A DNA stretch of 64,000 nucleotides from Lamellibrachia columna (GCA_963662155.1 OY759271.1:1095001-1159000); one strand, 5' to 3'. Numbered from the stretch's first letter, positions 32,043-43,792 are shown. Notes: a model not told the origin generated them from the sequence alone. Translations and numbers: made by a program.

Positions 32043-34928
32043 CTACTTATAACCCGCCCTCCTGAGATATGTGTCAACCTTGTTTTTAAACATATTCACG
32101 CTGCTAGCAGTTACACAATCTGTAGATAATTTGTTCCATTCATTTATTGTCCTCTGTGAGAACGAGTGCTTCCTGATGTCCAATCTACATTGATCCTTTA
32201 CTAATTTTACCTCATGTCCTCTAGTTCTGCTATTCTTCTTGAGTGAGAAAAACATATTTCTATCAATATTTTCATACCCATTCAATATCTTAAAAACTTC
32301 AATCTGATCTCCTCTTAACCTCCTTGTCTCTAGGGTTGTTAAACCACATTCTTTCAGGCGTTCTTCATAACTAAGGTCTCTCAGTTCTGGAATCATTTTA
32401 GTTGCTCTCCTTTGTATGCGTTCAAGCGTATCTATATCTTTCTTACGATATGGTCTCCATGCTTGTATACAGTATTCTAAATGAGGTCTAACTATTGCTT
32501 TATAAAGAGGTATAATTAACTTTTTTCCCTTGTATGTTATGTTTCTTCTAATCAATCCAAGAATTTGATTACCCTTTGAAGCTGCAATACCACACTGCTC
32601 TGAAACTTTCATATCAGCGCTTATTGTAACTCCTAAGTCCTTTTCTTTTACAGTAGTACCCAGAACAGTATCTCCCATTTTATAGTTTACATTCAAGTTC
32701 CTATGTCCTGTATGTAGGCATTTACATTTCCCAAAATTGAACAACATCTGCCATTTCTCAGACCATTTCACTAATCTGTCTAGATCGTTTTGTAAATGTT
32801 GTTTATCACCATCAGTATTAACCTTTCTAAACAGTTTTGTGTCATCCGCAAATTTCAGTACGTTACTTGTTATACTGTCGTCCAAGTCATTGATATAAAT
32901 TAAGAATAATATAGGTCCTAATACTGATCCTTGAGGTACCCCACTCAAAACCGATTTCCAATTTGAAACTTCTCCATCTACTACAACTCGTTGTCTTCTG
33001 TCAGTCAGCCATTGTTCTATCCAGTCAGTTATGCTGTCCCCGATACCATGGGCTTTTAATTTAAGTAGTAATCTTTGATGTGGCACTTTGTCAAAAGCTT
33101 TCTGAAAATCTAAGTAGATAATATCTACTGGCGATCCCACGTCTATCCACTTAGTGATTTCTTCCAAAAAACATAACATATTTGTTAAGCATGACCTCGC
33201 TTTAAGGAATCCATGTTGAGATGAATTTAATAATTTATGCTTAACGAGGAATTCCACCATATGGTCTTTAATTAACCTTTCTAATAATTTACAAATCACT
33301 GACGTTAAACTCACTGGTCTGTAATTCTCTGACTTATTTCTCGAACCCTTTTTAAATAATGGTATGATGTTTGCTTCTTTCCATTCAAACGGAACAACTC
33401 CCTCTTTTAATGACAAGTTGAATACTCTTGCAAGTGGTATACTGATTTGTTCTACTGTTTCCATTAGTAATTTTGGAGGAATCCCATCCACTCCCGGTGA
33501 TTTGTTATCTTTCATTGCCTTTATTTTCTTAGCTACCAATTCTGGAGTTACAACTAACGGACCTAAATAGTCAGATTTAGCCCCCTGAAATTTAGCATCA
33601 GCAACTGGTAATGAACTAATATCTTCTTTGGTAAACACTGAACTGAAGTAACCATTTAGGTCTTCCGCCATTAAAAACCCCTGTGATATTATATTTCCAG
33701 CACTGTCTTCTAGAGGTCCAACCTTGTCTTGTACGTTTTGTTTACTCCTGACATATGCATAAAAACTCTTGCTGTCATTTTTTATGTTACATGCTAGTTT
33801 TTGCTCATAGCTTCTTTTAGATTGTCTGATTTCAGTTGTAGCTGCATTAAGTGCCTCTTTGTATTTTGTATAGTCTTCGTCCTTTCTGGTACGCCTATAA
33901 ACCCTCCACATAGTTTGTTTTAGCATTATTTTTCTAATAGCCTCTTTTGACAAGTGTTTCTTTCTACACCGTTTTCCTTGTTTTTGGAAGGGAACAAATT
34001 TATCGATGATACTCTCAATTTCATATTTTAGAATATTCCAACATTCAATTGCGGTCTTATTCATCAGCATGTTATTCCAATCTAGCTTTGCTAAGTATTT
34101 TCTCATATCTTTGTAGTTACCTTTGTGGAAGTTTCTCTTGTACGTTTTCTTATTTTTACTTTCTGATTTTACATTGATGTCAAAATGTATTTGATTATGG
34201 TCACTATTACCCAATGGTTCAAATATTTTTACATTGTCCACTAATTCTTTTTGTGATGACAAAACTATATCTAATACATTTTCTCCCCTGGTTGGTTCTA
34301 GTACGTGCTGAGTAAGAAAGCTATCCTGGATTAAAAATAGAAATTGTTGGTCCTCAATCCCTGTGCTCTCTAGAGAATTCCATTGTATGTGTCCATGGTT
34401 AAAATCTCCCATTATGATACATTCCCCTTTACTAACTTCCTTTATAGCGTTTTTTATTTTTGTGTTGTCCTCTTCGTTTATGTTTGGACTTCGGTAAACT
34501 AATCCAATAGTTAATTTTGAATTACCTGAAACAATTTTGCACCAAACAGCTTCATCGCAATCTGCTTCCCTTTCTAGTTTTATTTCATAAGCCTGAATAG
34601 ATTCTTTAACATATAAAATAACTCCCCCGCCCCTTCTTCCTATTCGATCTTTCCTAAACATTACATATCCTGTCAGTTCTAATTCAGCATCTGTTATATC
34701 TATGTTGGCCCATGATTCAGTTATACCAATTATGTGAGGGTCAATATCTTCTACCATAATGTTTAATTCGTTTTTCTTATTTACTATGCTCCTTGCATTT
34801 AAACATACGCATCTATAACCTTTTTCAGAGATGTTTTTCGGATGACTTGATATTGGTTTATCTGTGCTAGTGGCCTCTTGTTCTGCTTGAGACACCTCTA
34901 GGTAACCCCCCTGCACTTCTAGTTTAAA
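32043..34928 (-). CDS. CR1 ORF2 polyprotein (APE endonuclease and reverse transcriptase)
   Basis: About 960 residues without interruption. The N-terminal half is an APE-type endonuclease: CLNARSI, ITESW, RRGGGVILYV, GLVYRSPN, IMGDFNH and NSDHNQ. The reverse transcriptase follows with NKSPGVDGIP, NYRPVSLTSV, SQHGFLKARS, IIYLDFQKAFDKVPH (motif A), GVPQGSVLGP (motif B) and KFADDTKLF (motif C). The C-terminal connection region runs to RRAGYK. The frame has no ATG before about codon 54, which is inside the endonuclease. Upstream it closes at a TAA about 15 bases before the TTTAAAC heptamer. Translation as a -1 frameshift fusion with ORF1 would supply the missing start; I therefore begin the feature at the heptamer. 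Confidence 0.92.
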   Translation of the reverse strand, partial: FKLEVQGGYLEVSQAEQEATSTDKPISSHPKNISEKGYRCVCLNARSIVNKKNELNIMVEDIDPHIIGITESWANIDITDAELELTGYVMFRKDRIGRRGGGVILYVKESIQAYEIKLEREADCDEAVWCKIVSGNSKLTIGLVYRSPNINEEDNTKIKNAIKEVSKGECIIMGDFNHGHIQWNSLESTGIEDQQFLFLIQDSFLTQHVLEPTRGENVLDIVLSSQKELVDNVKIFEPLGNSDHNQIHFDINVKSESKNKKTYKRNFHKGNYKDMRKYLAKLDWNNMLMNKTAIECWNILKYEIESIIDKFVPFQKQGKRCRKKHLSKEAIRKIMLKQTMWRVYRRTRKDEDYTKYKEALNAATTEIRQSKRSYEQKLACNIKNDSKSFYAYVRSKQNVQDKVGPLEDSAGNIISQGFLMAEDLNGYFSSVFTKEDISSLPVADAKFQGAKSDYLGPLVVTPELVAKKIKAMKDNKSPGVDGIPPKLLMETVEQISIPLARVFNLSLKEGVVPFEWKEANIIPLFKKGSRNKSENYRPVSLTSVICKLLERLIKDHMVEFLVKHKLLNSSQHGFLKARSCLTNMLCFLEEITKWIDVGSPVDIIYLDFQKAFDKVPHQRLLLKLKAHGIGDSITDWIEQWLTDRRQRVVVDGEVSNWKSVLSGVPQGSVLGPILFLIYINDLDDSITSNVLKFADDTKLFRKVNTDGDKQHLQNDLDRLVKWSEKWQMLFNFGKCKCLHTGHRNLNVNYKMGDTVLGTTVKEKDLGVTISADMKVSEQCGIAASKGNQILGLIRRNITYKGKKLIIPLYKAIVRPHLEYCIQAWRPYRKKDIDTLERIQRRATKMIPELRDLSYEERLKECGLTTLETRRLRGDQIEVFKILNGYENIDRNMFFSLKKNSRTRGHEVKLVKDQCRLDIRKHSFSQRTINEWNKLSTDCVTASSVNMFKNKVDTYLRRAGYK

Positions 34929-36106
34929 GAATGTTTACTTCCAAAAATATTTGTCATTGTACCCAAGTCACTATCTACTGCTGCTGAAAGTTTGTCCGCG
35001 AATACTGCCGCCCCCTTTCCACTTAAATGAAGCCCATCCTTCATGTACATATCAGCCCTCCCAACAAAACTTCCCCATAAATCCACAAATCCAACTTCCT
35101 CTTCCCTACATAACTTCTGGACTAACATATTAATTGCCATCCCCCGACAATTTCGATATTTGTGACCCCTCCTGCCCATTACAGGTAAAATCCCTGACAG
35201 TATTACCTGCTCAACCCGCGTCTGTTTTAGTGTTCTGACCAACTGCCTATATTTCCTAACTATGGCAGTTGTACCCTCCCTCTCTATGTTATTTGTCCCT
35301 ACGTGTACTAAAACAGATCCACCCTTACCCGAGCCTACGATGTTTTTTACCCTCTCAGTTATCGCCTCTATTTTGGCTCCAGGCAAGCAGACCACCACAT
35401 CATCTCCCTTGTTTAAGACTCTGTCGGTCTTCCTAACTATCGAATCCCCCACAAACACCCTCGCTCTCTTCCTCACCCCCTCTATCACTGCTGCAGAATA
35501 ACTCTTCCGTTCGATCCCCTCCATCCCATTCCCTCCTGTCTCCTTCCCTCCTGTCTCCCCCACTTCCCACTCCTTTGCTCTTGTCTCTCCCACTTCCCTC
35601 TCCTTCACTCCGGTTGTTTTCCCTCCCGTCTCCCCCACTCCCTTCTCCTTCCCTCCTGTCTCCCCCACTCCCTTCTCCTTCCCTCCTGTCTCCCCTACTC
35701 CCCTCTCCTTCGCTCCGGTTGTCTTCCCTCCCGTCTCCTTACGTCCTGTCTCCCTACGACCTGTCACCTTCCCTCCTCTCAGCTTCCTCCCAGGCTGCGG
35801 TGAGCTCTCCCTAGCATCTCTTGTGTCTTTCCCCACTTTATCATCTACTGTTCCCCCACCGGAACTACTGGCACAACCCCCCTGTTCCCTTCCCACTATT
35901 GCCACAACGAGCAGCCTCAGCTCTTCCAACTCCACCTCTAGTTCCTTCATCTTCGTACATCCCCTACACTCAAAACTAAAACTATCTGCCTGGACCTCAG
36001 CCCAGGACTTCTCGCACCCAGACTTGACGAAGTCCACCCAGTTACTACAACTGCCACAAATTAAGTGCCTTGTGGCCTTTAACTGCCGTTTGCACGGCGC
36101 CATCAT
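34919..36106 (-). CDS. CR1 ORF1 protein (zinc-binding N terminus, coiled coil, SGNH esterase-like domain)
   Basis: 395 residues, starting Met-Met at 36106. Residues about 17-52 hold a Cys-rich, probably zinc-binding motif (CGSCSNWVDFVKSGC...FECRGC). A short heptad-like segment follows (MKELEVELEELRLLVVAIV). The central part is low complexity, built on a 10-residue GGKEKGVGET-type repeat. The C-terminal domain has the SGNH/GDSL hydrolase landmarks: VFVGDSIVRK (nucleophile Ser), VHVGTNN (Asn) and DGLHLSGKG (Asp-His). Such esterase domains are known from CR1 ORF1 proteins, whose role is RNA binding and RNP formation. The last codons are TCT TTA AAC TAG; T TTA AAC is a canonical -1 slippery heptamer in the zero frame. 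Confidence 0.92.
   Translation of the reverse strand: MMAPCKRQLKATRHLICGSCSNWVDFVKSGCEKSWAEVQADSFSFECRGCTKMKELEVELEELRLLVVAIVGREQGGCASSSGGGTVDDKVGKDTRDARESSPQPGRKLRGGKVTGRRETGRKETGGKTTGAKERGVGETGGKEKGVGETGGKEKGVGETGGKTTGVKEREVGETRAKEWEVGETGGKETGGNGMEGIERKSYSAAVIEGVRKRARVFVGDSIVRKTDRVLNKGDDVVVCLPGAKIEAITERVKNIVGSGKGGSVLVHVGTNNIEREGTTAIVRKYRQLVRTLKQTRVEQVILSGILPVMGRRGHKYRNCRGMAINMLVQKLCREEEVGFVDLWGSFVGRADMYMKDGLHLSGKGAAVFADKLSAAVDSDLGTMTNIFGSKHSLN
34922..34928 (-). promoter_or_regulatory. Candidate -1 ribosomal frameshift site (T TTA AAC)
   Basis: The heptamer lies in the ORF1 zero frame directly before the TAG stop. A -1 slip reads TTT AAA CTA GAA and enters ORF2 in the correct frame. The second CR1 copy has the identical site (42859-42865). 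A downstream G-rich stretch (GTGCAGGGGGGTTACC) could form structure, but no strong stem was found by eye. Confidence 0.6.
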
Positions 36107-36401
36107 ACAATTTAGTTTTAATTAGTTTGCAACGTTAGCCTTGAATAAGGCTGTTTTTGTGATCAAAAGAACACTTTAGTCTAATATACTTGCTAACTGT
36201 GTCTTCTATTAACCTCGCATGAGAAAAAAAGCCACCTAGCGAATACGGAGAACACTGTGTAACAAAACAACGAATTCAGTGTGTACTAATTTACGCTAAA
36301 ATCCTGCTGTTAATTCCTTTTTACCGAAAACGTTTACTACCACTATGTCAGATATTACCTTATGTATGTAATTTAAGTAAATAGATCACTTTATCTAGCC
36401 A

Positions 36402-36487
36402 AGTATTGTTTGTTATGTTATAGTATTGTTTGTTATGTTACAGTATTGTTTGTTATGTTACAGTATTGTTTGTTATGTTATAGTAGA
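36402..36487. repeat. 20-bp minisatellite, right part
   Basis: Four copies of TTACAGTATTGTTTGTTATG-type units; continuation of the array at 31904. Confidence 0.93.
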
Positions 36488-36699
36488 ACAGTATCAGCTT
36501 AACGGCTACATCGAAGGTTCTCCGTTGCGCATACAGCGTCGTTTCGATCACCGTTTTTTAAAAACAAAACCATTATGGAGACCGCCACTCGCCTTGACCC
36601 AACAACGCACACGACACGTCAAAACACACAACAAACGTAACAAACAGGCGTATGCACGTGACATTACAACACGCAATCTTCGAATATCATGCACTGAAT

Positions 36700-36985
36700 G
36701 TCTGGTATGTTTTGTTCGTTGCGCTGTGCCAACCATCACCATTGTCCGTTATACACATGTGTGTTTTGTTCGTTGCGCTGTCTCCAACCATCACCATTGT
36801 CCGTTATACACATGTGTGTTTTGTTCGTTGCGCTGTCTCCAACCATCACCATTGTCCGTTATACACATGTGTGTTTTGTTCGTTGCGCTGTGTCCAACCA
36901 TCACCATTGTCCGTTATACACGTGTGTGTTTTCTTCGTTGCGCTGTGTCCAACCACCACCATTGTCCGTGATACGCAGGTGTTCG
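36700..36985. repeat. 55-bp tandem repeat, about 5 copies
   Basis: Units TGTGTTTTGTTCGTTGCGCT, GTCTCCAACCATCACCATTG, TCCGTTATACACATG. Open frames of 104-228 codons across it are explained by the repetition. Confidence 0.93.
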
Positions 36986-38397
36986 TTGTTCTACCATCAC
37001 GACTCCAAGTGAGCCTGCGAGGGGTTGCTCTGCCCTGCCACGTCGACAACGCCACTCGACCGATGAGAAGAGAGGCAGACGACGACCGCGGGGCTGACGA
37101 GACCGGGCGTTGCCTGACCGCCAACCAGCGCGACGACGACGTCGGTGAGAAATCCGTCGGCAGAGCGACACTGGGCCTTTTGATCGATCGGCGGCAGTTG
37201 TTGTTGTTGCCGCCGCCAATCAATAGCGTAACTCGCCTTACAAATTCCACGGTAGACATGCGCGCGTGCGCTAACAAGATATTCGGGACCTTGTCGTCAA
37301 ATCCACATGACGCGGTGCGTACACTTGTGTCGCCGTGATCACGTGACTAATCAATATGGCACGTAGTCGGCGTGTCACAATCACGTGTCGTGCACATACC
37401 CCATGTACGTGCAGTTGTTACGTCAGAACAACGGGTGATGCACACATTCTGAACGGTTTGGTGAACACAAAGGTATTTGCAAATGGTTAATTTCTGTGTA
37501 GAGGATTTCGACGGTGATAAGTTACAGATGCCGCGAATCAGCAACCTTCGATGTAAGATACACATGACATATACGGTAACATATATACATAGATACATAG
37601 GCACATACATACTCACGCACACACATACATAATATTATAGTACTTCCTGCTATTGATTGCAGAAACACATCCTCGTAATATGCGCATTATAATGTAAAGA
37701 TACAAGTTAGTGATATCAATAATTGGCAGTAACTCTGAAGACGTATCTTATCGCGATCAGCCAGAGGCTTAGCAGGTATTACTGCAGGTACCTCCAGTTA
37801 ATTTGGCAAAATTACAGATGAATCCTCCTTAGACTAGCTGCCAATTTGTCGCGACAAGCGAATAACTATTGCCAATATATGATGTCGGCCGAATTATTGT
37901 GGCATTGCATACCAACACAATGCGCAGACGCCGCGGCCAAGCAGACAGTCGATGACAAATTATGCGAGAGTAACTAACCGTAGGCTGAACACGCTGAACA
38001 CGCCTTGGCCGATGAGACTGCTTGGCTTCTAGCCACGGCAGGCAATTAGGCCATTCTAGGGCGTTCTCTCTGCTTGTTGTTTCGTTCCAAGATTACGACA
38101 GACTTCTGTTTGACACGAGCGCTTGTAGCAGGTAGCGTAGTGTAGCATAACGCTCGCTTGTCTGACTTCTAACGATGTACGCCGGCCAGACACGAAGTGT
38201 GAAGACGATTCAACCACTTACAGTGTTGGCCAGCAAGGCACAGTCGGCAGCTGCCGTGTTGATAAACACGCCGGCGCCACTGGCCGCGCCCAGGCGGCGG
38301 TGGCGCAGTCAGCGATGTATGTACAGTGGTGTATATCAACAGGCGCGAAACTACGGAAATAGACTAACGATGCAGGCGTGAAACTCTACCTGCATAC
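36986..38397. other. Unannotated stretch with a GC-rich island (36986-37340)
   Basis: The first 350 bases are GC-rich with many GAC/CGA units and one donor-like GTGAGA (37143). The plus frame there is open for about 115 codons without recognisable domains. The rest is ordinary AT-rich DNA with nothing recognised. Confidence 0.35.
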
Positions 38398-38490
38398 CCA
38401 CTCTCACTCCTTTCCTACCTCTCTATACAATTCTTGTTCTTTCTCTATGCCCTCCAAATGTGTTCTCTCTATATACCTCTCTTTCTTCTA

Positions 38491-38527
<37 letters not shown>

Positions 38528-38620
38528 CCTCTCCTCTTCTCTCTCTCTCTATATATATATATATCTGTCTGTCTCTCTCTCTCTCTCTCTCCCTCCCCCT
38601 GTCTCTCTCTATATCTATCT

Positions 38621-38675
<55 letters not shown>

Positions 38676-38900
38676 CTCATTGTCTGTCTCTCCCCTCCCT
38701 CTCTCTCCCTCTCTCTCACCCTCCTCCCCTCTCTCCCTCCCCCTCTATCTCGCTCTCCCTCTCTGCCTCCCTCTCCATCTAACTCTCTCTCTCTCTCTTC
38801 ATTATCTATACCATTTCCCTCTACCTACTCTCATTTATATACCCTCGTTCACTCTCTACCCCTCCCTCTCTCTTCTCAGTCCTCGCTTTCCCGACTCAGC
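38398..38900. repeat. CT-rich polypyrimidine tract
   Basis: (CT)n, CTCC and CCCT units with short (TA) blocks; almost pure pyrimidine on the plus strand. Confidence 0.95.
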
Positions 38901-38984
38901 CAGCCCCCCCACTCTTTTTATCTGCATACATGCATTTCGCACGACTAAATTATTGACTACATGAACATATGGCTTGATTATTAT

Positions 38985-38989
38985 CATTA

Positions 38990-39032
<43 letters not shown>

Positions 39033-39037
39033 ATTAA

Positions 39038-39068
<31 letters not shown>

Positions 39069-39094
39069 TGTATGTATGTATGTATGTATGTATG

Positions 39095-39165
<71 letters not shown>
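38985..39165. repeat. (ATT)n-(TATG)n-(TA)n compound microsatellite
   Basis: Three successive simple repeats. Confidence 0.97.
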
Positions 39166-39167
<2 letters not shown>

Positions 39168-39880
39168 AAACAATGAACGTACTAAGAACATCCCCCATCA
39201 CACATGATCGCTTATGAAGAAACATCATAGTCATACTACGAGCAAATTGGAACGAAGATGGGTTTTAATTAGTCTTTTAAAAGAGCCCCGTTATGTGCGA
39301 CAGATGACTTTCCCTGTCATGGCCTGGGTCTAGAGAGTGAGCCTTCGTTCTATGTTTCGAGGCAGTGACGTTTAGCCGACGGTAGCTACTGATGAACAGG
39401 TCGACGGGAATTGTGCGGTAGAGGGATCACATCTAATCAGATCAGCCAGGAAAGTAGGTGACAGGCCAAGTATAGCCTTCAGCTAAAATAAAGGTTACGT
39501 TTGCGCCACCATTGAGAAATGACATTGTTCTACGGGAAATAAAACACGCAGTGTTGTCAAAGCACACGCACACACGCACGCACCCGTCCCAGCACACGCG
39601 CACGCACACGCGCACACGCTCGCACACACACGCACGAGTACACGTGGAAAGGAAGTGTACGCGTTAGTTTGAGCATCCGGCGAAACAGCGCGCGCATTTT
39701 GAGCTTGATGAAATTTGACAGCGCTTACGGCAACTGACTCGAGGAAAGGTTTACGTAGTTAATGGGTAACCGTTGCTTCTGGGCGCTTTCGTGGGCGGCC
39801 GATTGACCGTTATTATCTATTAGAATTATTTCATAAGTACAGCTAGAGTGAAATGAAAAAACACATCCTCGTACATACAT
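39166..39880. other. Unannotated stretch
   Basis: Includes a CACACG-rich patch at 39560-39640. No gene seen. Confidence 0.4.
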
Positions 39881-42800
39881 GATTTAACAAGATTTAACAA
39901 GATTTAACAAGATTTACCATCCAAGCCAAAGGCCCAGATGGCAAGTGGACAAGGAAGCCATTGGCTTATCGAGAGTCCAACAATGTTCATCTACTTATAG
40001 CCTGCCCTCCTGAGATATGTGTCAACCTTGTTTTTAAACATATTCACGCTGCTAGCAGTTACACAATCTGTAGACAATTTGTTCCATTCATGTATTGTCC
40101 TCTGTGAGAACGAGTGCTTCCTGATGTCCAATCTACATTGATCCTTTACTAATTTTACCTCATGTCCTCTAGTTCTGCTATCCTTCTTGAGTGAGAAAAA
40201 CATATTTCTATCAATATTTTCATACCCATTCAATATCTTAAAACTTCAATCTGATCTCCTCTTAACCTCCTTGTCTCTAGAGTTGTTAAACCACATTCTT
40301 TCAGGCGTTCTTCATAACTAAGATCTCTCAGTTCTGGAATCATTTTAGTTGCTCTCCTTTGTATGCGTTCAAGCGTATCTATATCCTTCTTACGATATGG
40401 TCTCCATGCTTGTATACAGTATTCTAAATGAGGTCTAACTATTGCTTTATAAAGAGGTATAATTAACTTTTTTCCCTGTTATGTTATGTTATGTTTCTTC
40501 TAATCAATCCAAGAATTTGATTACCCTTTGAAGCTGCAATACCACACTGCTCTGAAACTTTCATATCAGCGCTTATTGTAACTCCTAAGTCCTTTTCTTT
40601 TACAGTAGTACCCAGAACAGTATCTCCCATTTTATAGTTTACATTCAAGTTCCTATGTCCTGTATGTAGGCATTTACATTTCCCAAAATTGAACAACATC
40701 TGCCATTTCTCAGACCATTTCACTAATCTGTCTAGGTCGTTTTGTAAATGTTGTTTATCATCATCAGTATTAACCTTTCTAAACAGTTTTGTGTCATCCG
40801 CAAATTTCAGTACGTTACTTGTTATACTGTCGTCCAAGTCATTGATATAAATTAAGAATAATATAGGTCCTAATACTGATCCTTGAGGTACCCCACTCAA
40901 AACCGATTTCCAATTTGAAACTTCTCCATCTACTACAACTCGTTGTCTTCTGTCAGTCAGCCATTGTTCTATCCAGTCAGTTATGCTATCCCCGATACCA
41001 TGGGCTTTTAATTTAAGTAGTAATCTTTGATGTGGCACTTTGTCAAAAGCTTTCTGAAAATCTAAGTAGATATTATCTACTGGCGATCCCACGTCTTCCA
41101 AAAAACATAACATATTTGTTAAGCATGACCTCGCTTTAAGGAATCCATGTTGAGATGAATTTAATAATTTATGCTTAACGAGGAAGTCCACCATATGGTC
41201 TTTAATTAACCTTTCTAATAATTTACAAATCACTGACGTTAAACTCACTGGTCTGTAATTCTCTGACTTATTTCTCGAACCCTTTTTAAATAATGGTATG
41301 ATGTTTGCTTCTTTCCATTCAAACGGAACAACTCCCTCTTTTAATGACAAGTTGAATACTCTCGCAAGTGGTATACTGATTTGTTCTACTGTTTCCATTA
41401 GTAATTTTGGAGGAATCCCATCCACTCCCGGTGATTTGTTATCCTTCATTGCCTTTATTTTCTTAGCTACCAATTCTGGAGTTACAACTAACGGACCTAA
41501 ATAGTCAGATTTAGCCCCCTGAAATTTAGCATCAACAACTGGTAATGAACTAATATCTTCTTTGGTAAACACTGAACTGAAGTAACCATTTAGGTCTTCC
41601 GCCATTAAAAACCCCTGTGATATTATATTTCCAGCACTGTCTTCTAGAGGTCCAACCTTGTCTTGTACGTTTTGTTTACTCCTGACATATGCATAAAAAC
41701 TCTTGCTGTCATTTTTTATGTTACATGCTAGTTTTTGCTCATAGCTTCTTTTAGATTGTCTGATTTAAGTTGTAGCTGCATTAAGTGCCTCTTTGTATTT
41801 TGCATAGTCTTCGTCCTTTCTGGTACGCCTATAAACCCTCCACATAGTTTGTTTTAGCATTATTTTTCTAATAGCCTCTTTTGACAAGTGTTTCTTTCTA
41901 CACCGTTTTCCTTGTTTTTGGAAGGGAACAAATTTATCGATGATACTCTCAATTTCATATTTTAGAATATTCCAACATTCAATTGCGGTCTTATTCATCA
42001 GCATGTTATTCCAATCTAGCTTTGCTAAGTATTTTCTCATATTTTTGTAGTTACCTTTGTGGAAGTTTCTCTTGTACGTTTTCTTATTTTTACTTTCTGA
42101 TTTTACATTGATGTAAAAAAATGTATTTGATTATGGTCACTATTACCCAATGGTTCAAATATTTTTACATTGTCCACTAATTCTTTTTGTGATGACAAAA
42201 CTATATCTAATACATTTTCTCCCCTGGTTGGTTCTAGTACGTGCTGAGTAAGAAAGCTATCCTGGATTAAAAATAGAAATTGTTGGTCCTCAATCCCTGT
42301 GCTCTCTAGAGAATTCCATTGTATGTGTCCATGGTTAAAATCTCCCATTATGATACATTCCCCTTTACTAACTTCCTTTATAGCGTTTTTTATTTTTGTG
42401 TTGTCCTCTTCGTTTATGTTTGGACTTCGGTAAACTAATCCAATAGTTAATTTTGAATTTCCTGAAACAATTTTGCACCAAACAGCTTCATCGCAATCTG
42501 CTTCCCTTTCTAGTTTTATTTCATAAGCCTGAATAGATTCTTTAACATATAAAATAACTCCCCCGCCCCTTCTTCCTATTCGATCTTTCCTAAACATTAC
42601 ATATCCTGTCAGTCCTAATTCAGCATCTGTTATATCTATGTTGGCCCATGATTCAGTTATACCAATTATGTGAGGGTCAATATCTTCTACCATAATGTTT
42701 AATTCGTTTTTCTTATTTACTATGCTCCTTGCATTTAAACATACGCATCTATAACCTTTTTCAGAGATGTTTTTTGGATGATTTGATATTGGTTTATCTG

Positions 42801-42925
42801 TGCTAGTGGCCTCTTGTTCTGCTTGAGACACCTCTAGGTAACCCCCCTGCACTTCTAGTTTAAAGAATGTTTACTTCCAAAAATATTTGTCATTGTACCC
42901 AAGTCACTATCTACTGCTGCTGAAA
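39881..42925 (-). pseudogene. CR1 copy 2, 5'-truncated and broken
   Basis: Nearly identical to the 31.9-kb copy from the 3' tail (four GATTTAACAA units) to a break 22 codons from the end of ORF1. Lesions compared with copy 1: a one-base deletion near 40243, an indel near 40480 (extra ATGTT), an 18-bp in-frame deletion near 41097 that removes six residues (ITKWID region), a stop at 41765 (Glu codon to TAA), and a frameshift near 42112. ORF2 is thus split into four frames (249, 91, 373 and 80 residues). It keeps the FADD motif and the TTTAAAC site but cannot make a full protein. Confidence 0.95.
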
Positions 42926-43189
42926 TGATTAAACACACGTATGCCCACACCCAAACACAAACGTTACTGCGCAAAAACTATTCGTTCGCAAAAACCACAG
43001 CCCAGGTACTCGCATGTACAGCTAAACTGGACCAATCTGACCTGCAGTGAACGAAAATGCACAATGTTTGAAACTGTAGCAAGACCACGATCGATTGAGA
43101 CGCCCGGCGTTCTAACCACGCGCTATTAACATGTCAGCCCCGTCCATCTAAACAATACAAACGTTCCACACTCCTGCTAAATCTCTGTA
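42926..43189. other. Unannotated stretch
   Basis: Nothing recognised. Confidence 0.4.
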
Positions 43190-43498
43190 GCCAGAGATGG
43201 TGTTGACATTACAGGTGTATAGTCTGATAGTGTTATTGCAAAATTATGTTAGATACTATACACTAAACACTATATCTATTCTAACATATTGACCGTGATG
43301 ACATTACAGGTGCATAGTCTTATAGTGTTATTATAAAGTCATGTTAGATACTGTGATGACATCACAGGTGCGTAATCTGATAGTGTCATTGTAAAGTCAA
43401 GTTATATACTATACACTATATATTCTAACATATTGATTGTGATGACATTACAGGTGCATAGTCTGATAGTGTAAAGTCATGTTAGATACTATACGCTA

Positions 43499-43568
<70 letters not shown>

Positions 43569-43736
43569 TCTATATTCTAACATATTGACCGTGATAACAT
43601 TACAGGTGCATAGTCTGATAGTGTCATTGTAAAGTCAAGTTATATACTATACACTATATATTCTAACATATTGATTGTGATGACATTACAGGTGCATAGT
43701 CTGATAGTGTAAAGTCATGTTAGATACTATACGCTA

Positions 43737-43792
<56 letters not shown>

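Larger units (their letters stand above)
31944..36401 (-). mobile_element. Full-length CR1-type non-LTR retrotransposon
   Basis: About 4.46 kb, minus orientation. In order it contains a 5' UTR (36401-36107), ORF1 (36106-34919), ORF2 (to 32043) and a short 3' UTR ending in 2-3 copies of a 10-base tail unit (AAATCTTGTT). CR1 elements typically end in short tandem units rather than poly(A). Both borders are set by the interrupted 20-bp minisatellite. Neither ORF carries a stop or frameshift, so the copy looks young and possibly competent. Confidence 0.93.

Noticed and set aside
34914..34916. GTG as the start codon of CR1 ORF2
   Set aside because: Initiation at GTG is unusual in animals; the exact -1 slippery site at the ORF1 stop explains access to this frame better.
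36652..37338. 228-codon plus-strand frame
   Set aside because: The first half is the 55-bp repeat; the second half is GC-rich with competing minus-strand frames and no recognisable domain. Listed only as an unannotated island.
38378..38964. Ser/Leu-rich frames
   Set aside because: Produced by the CT-rich tract in all three frames.
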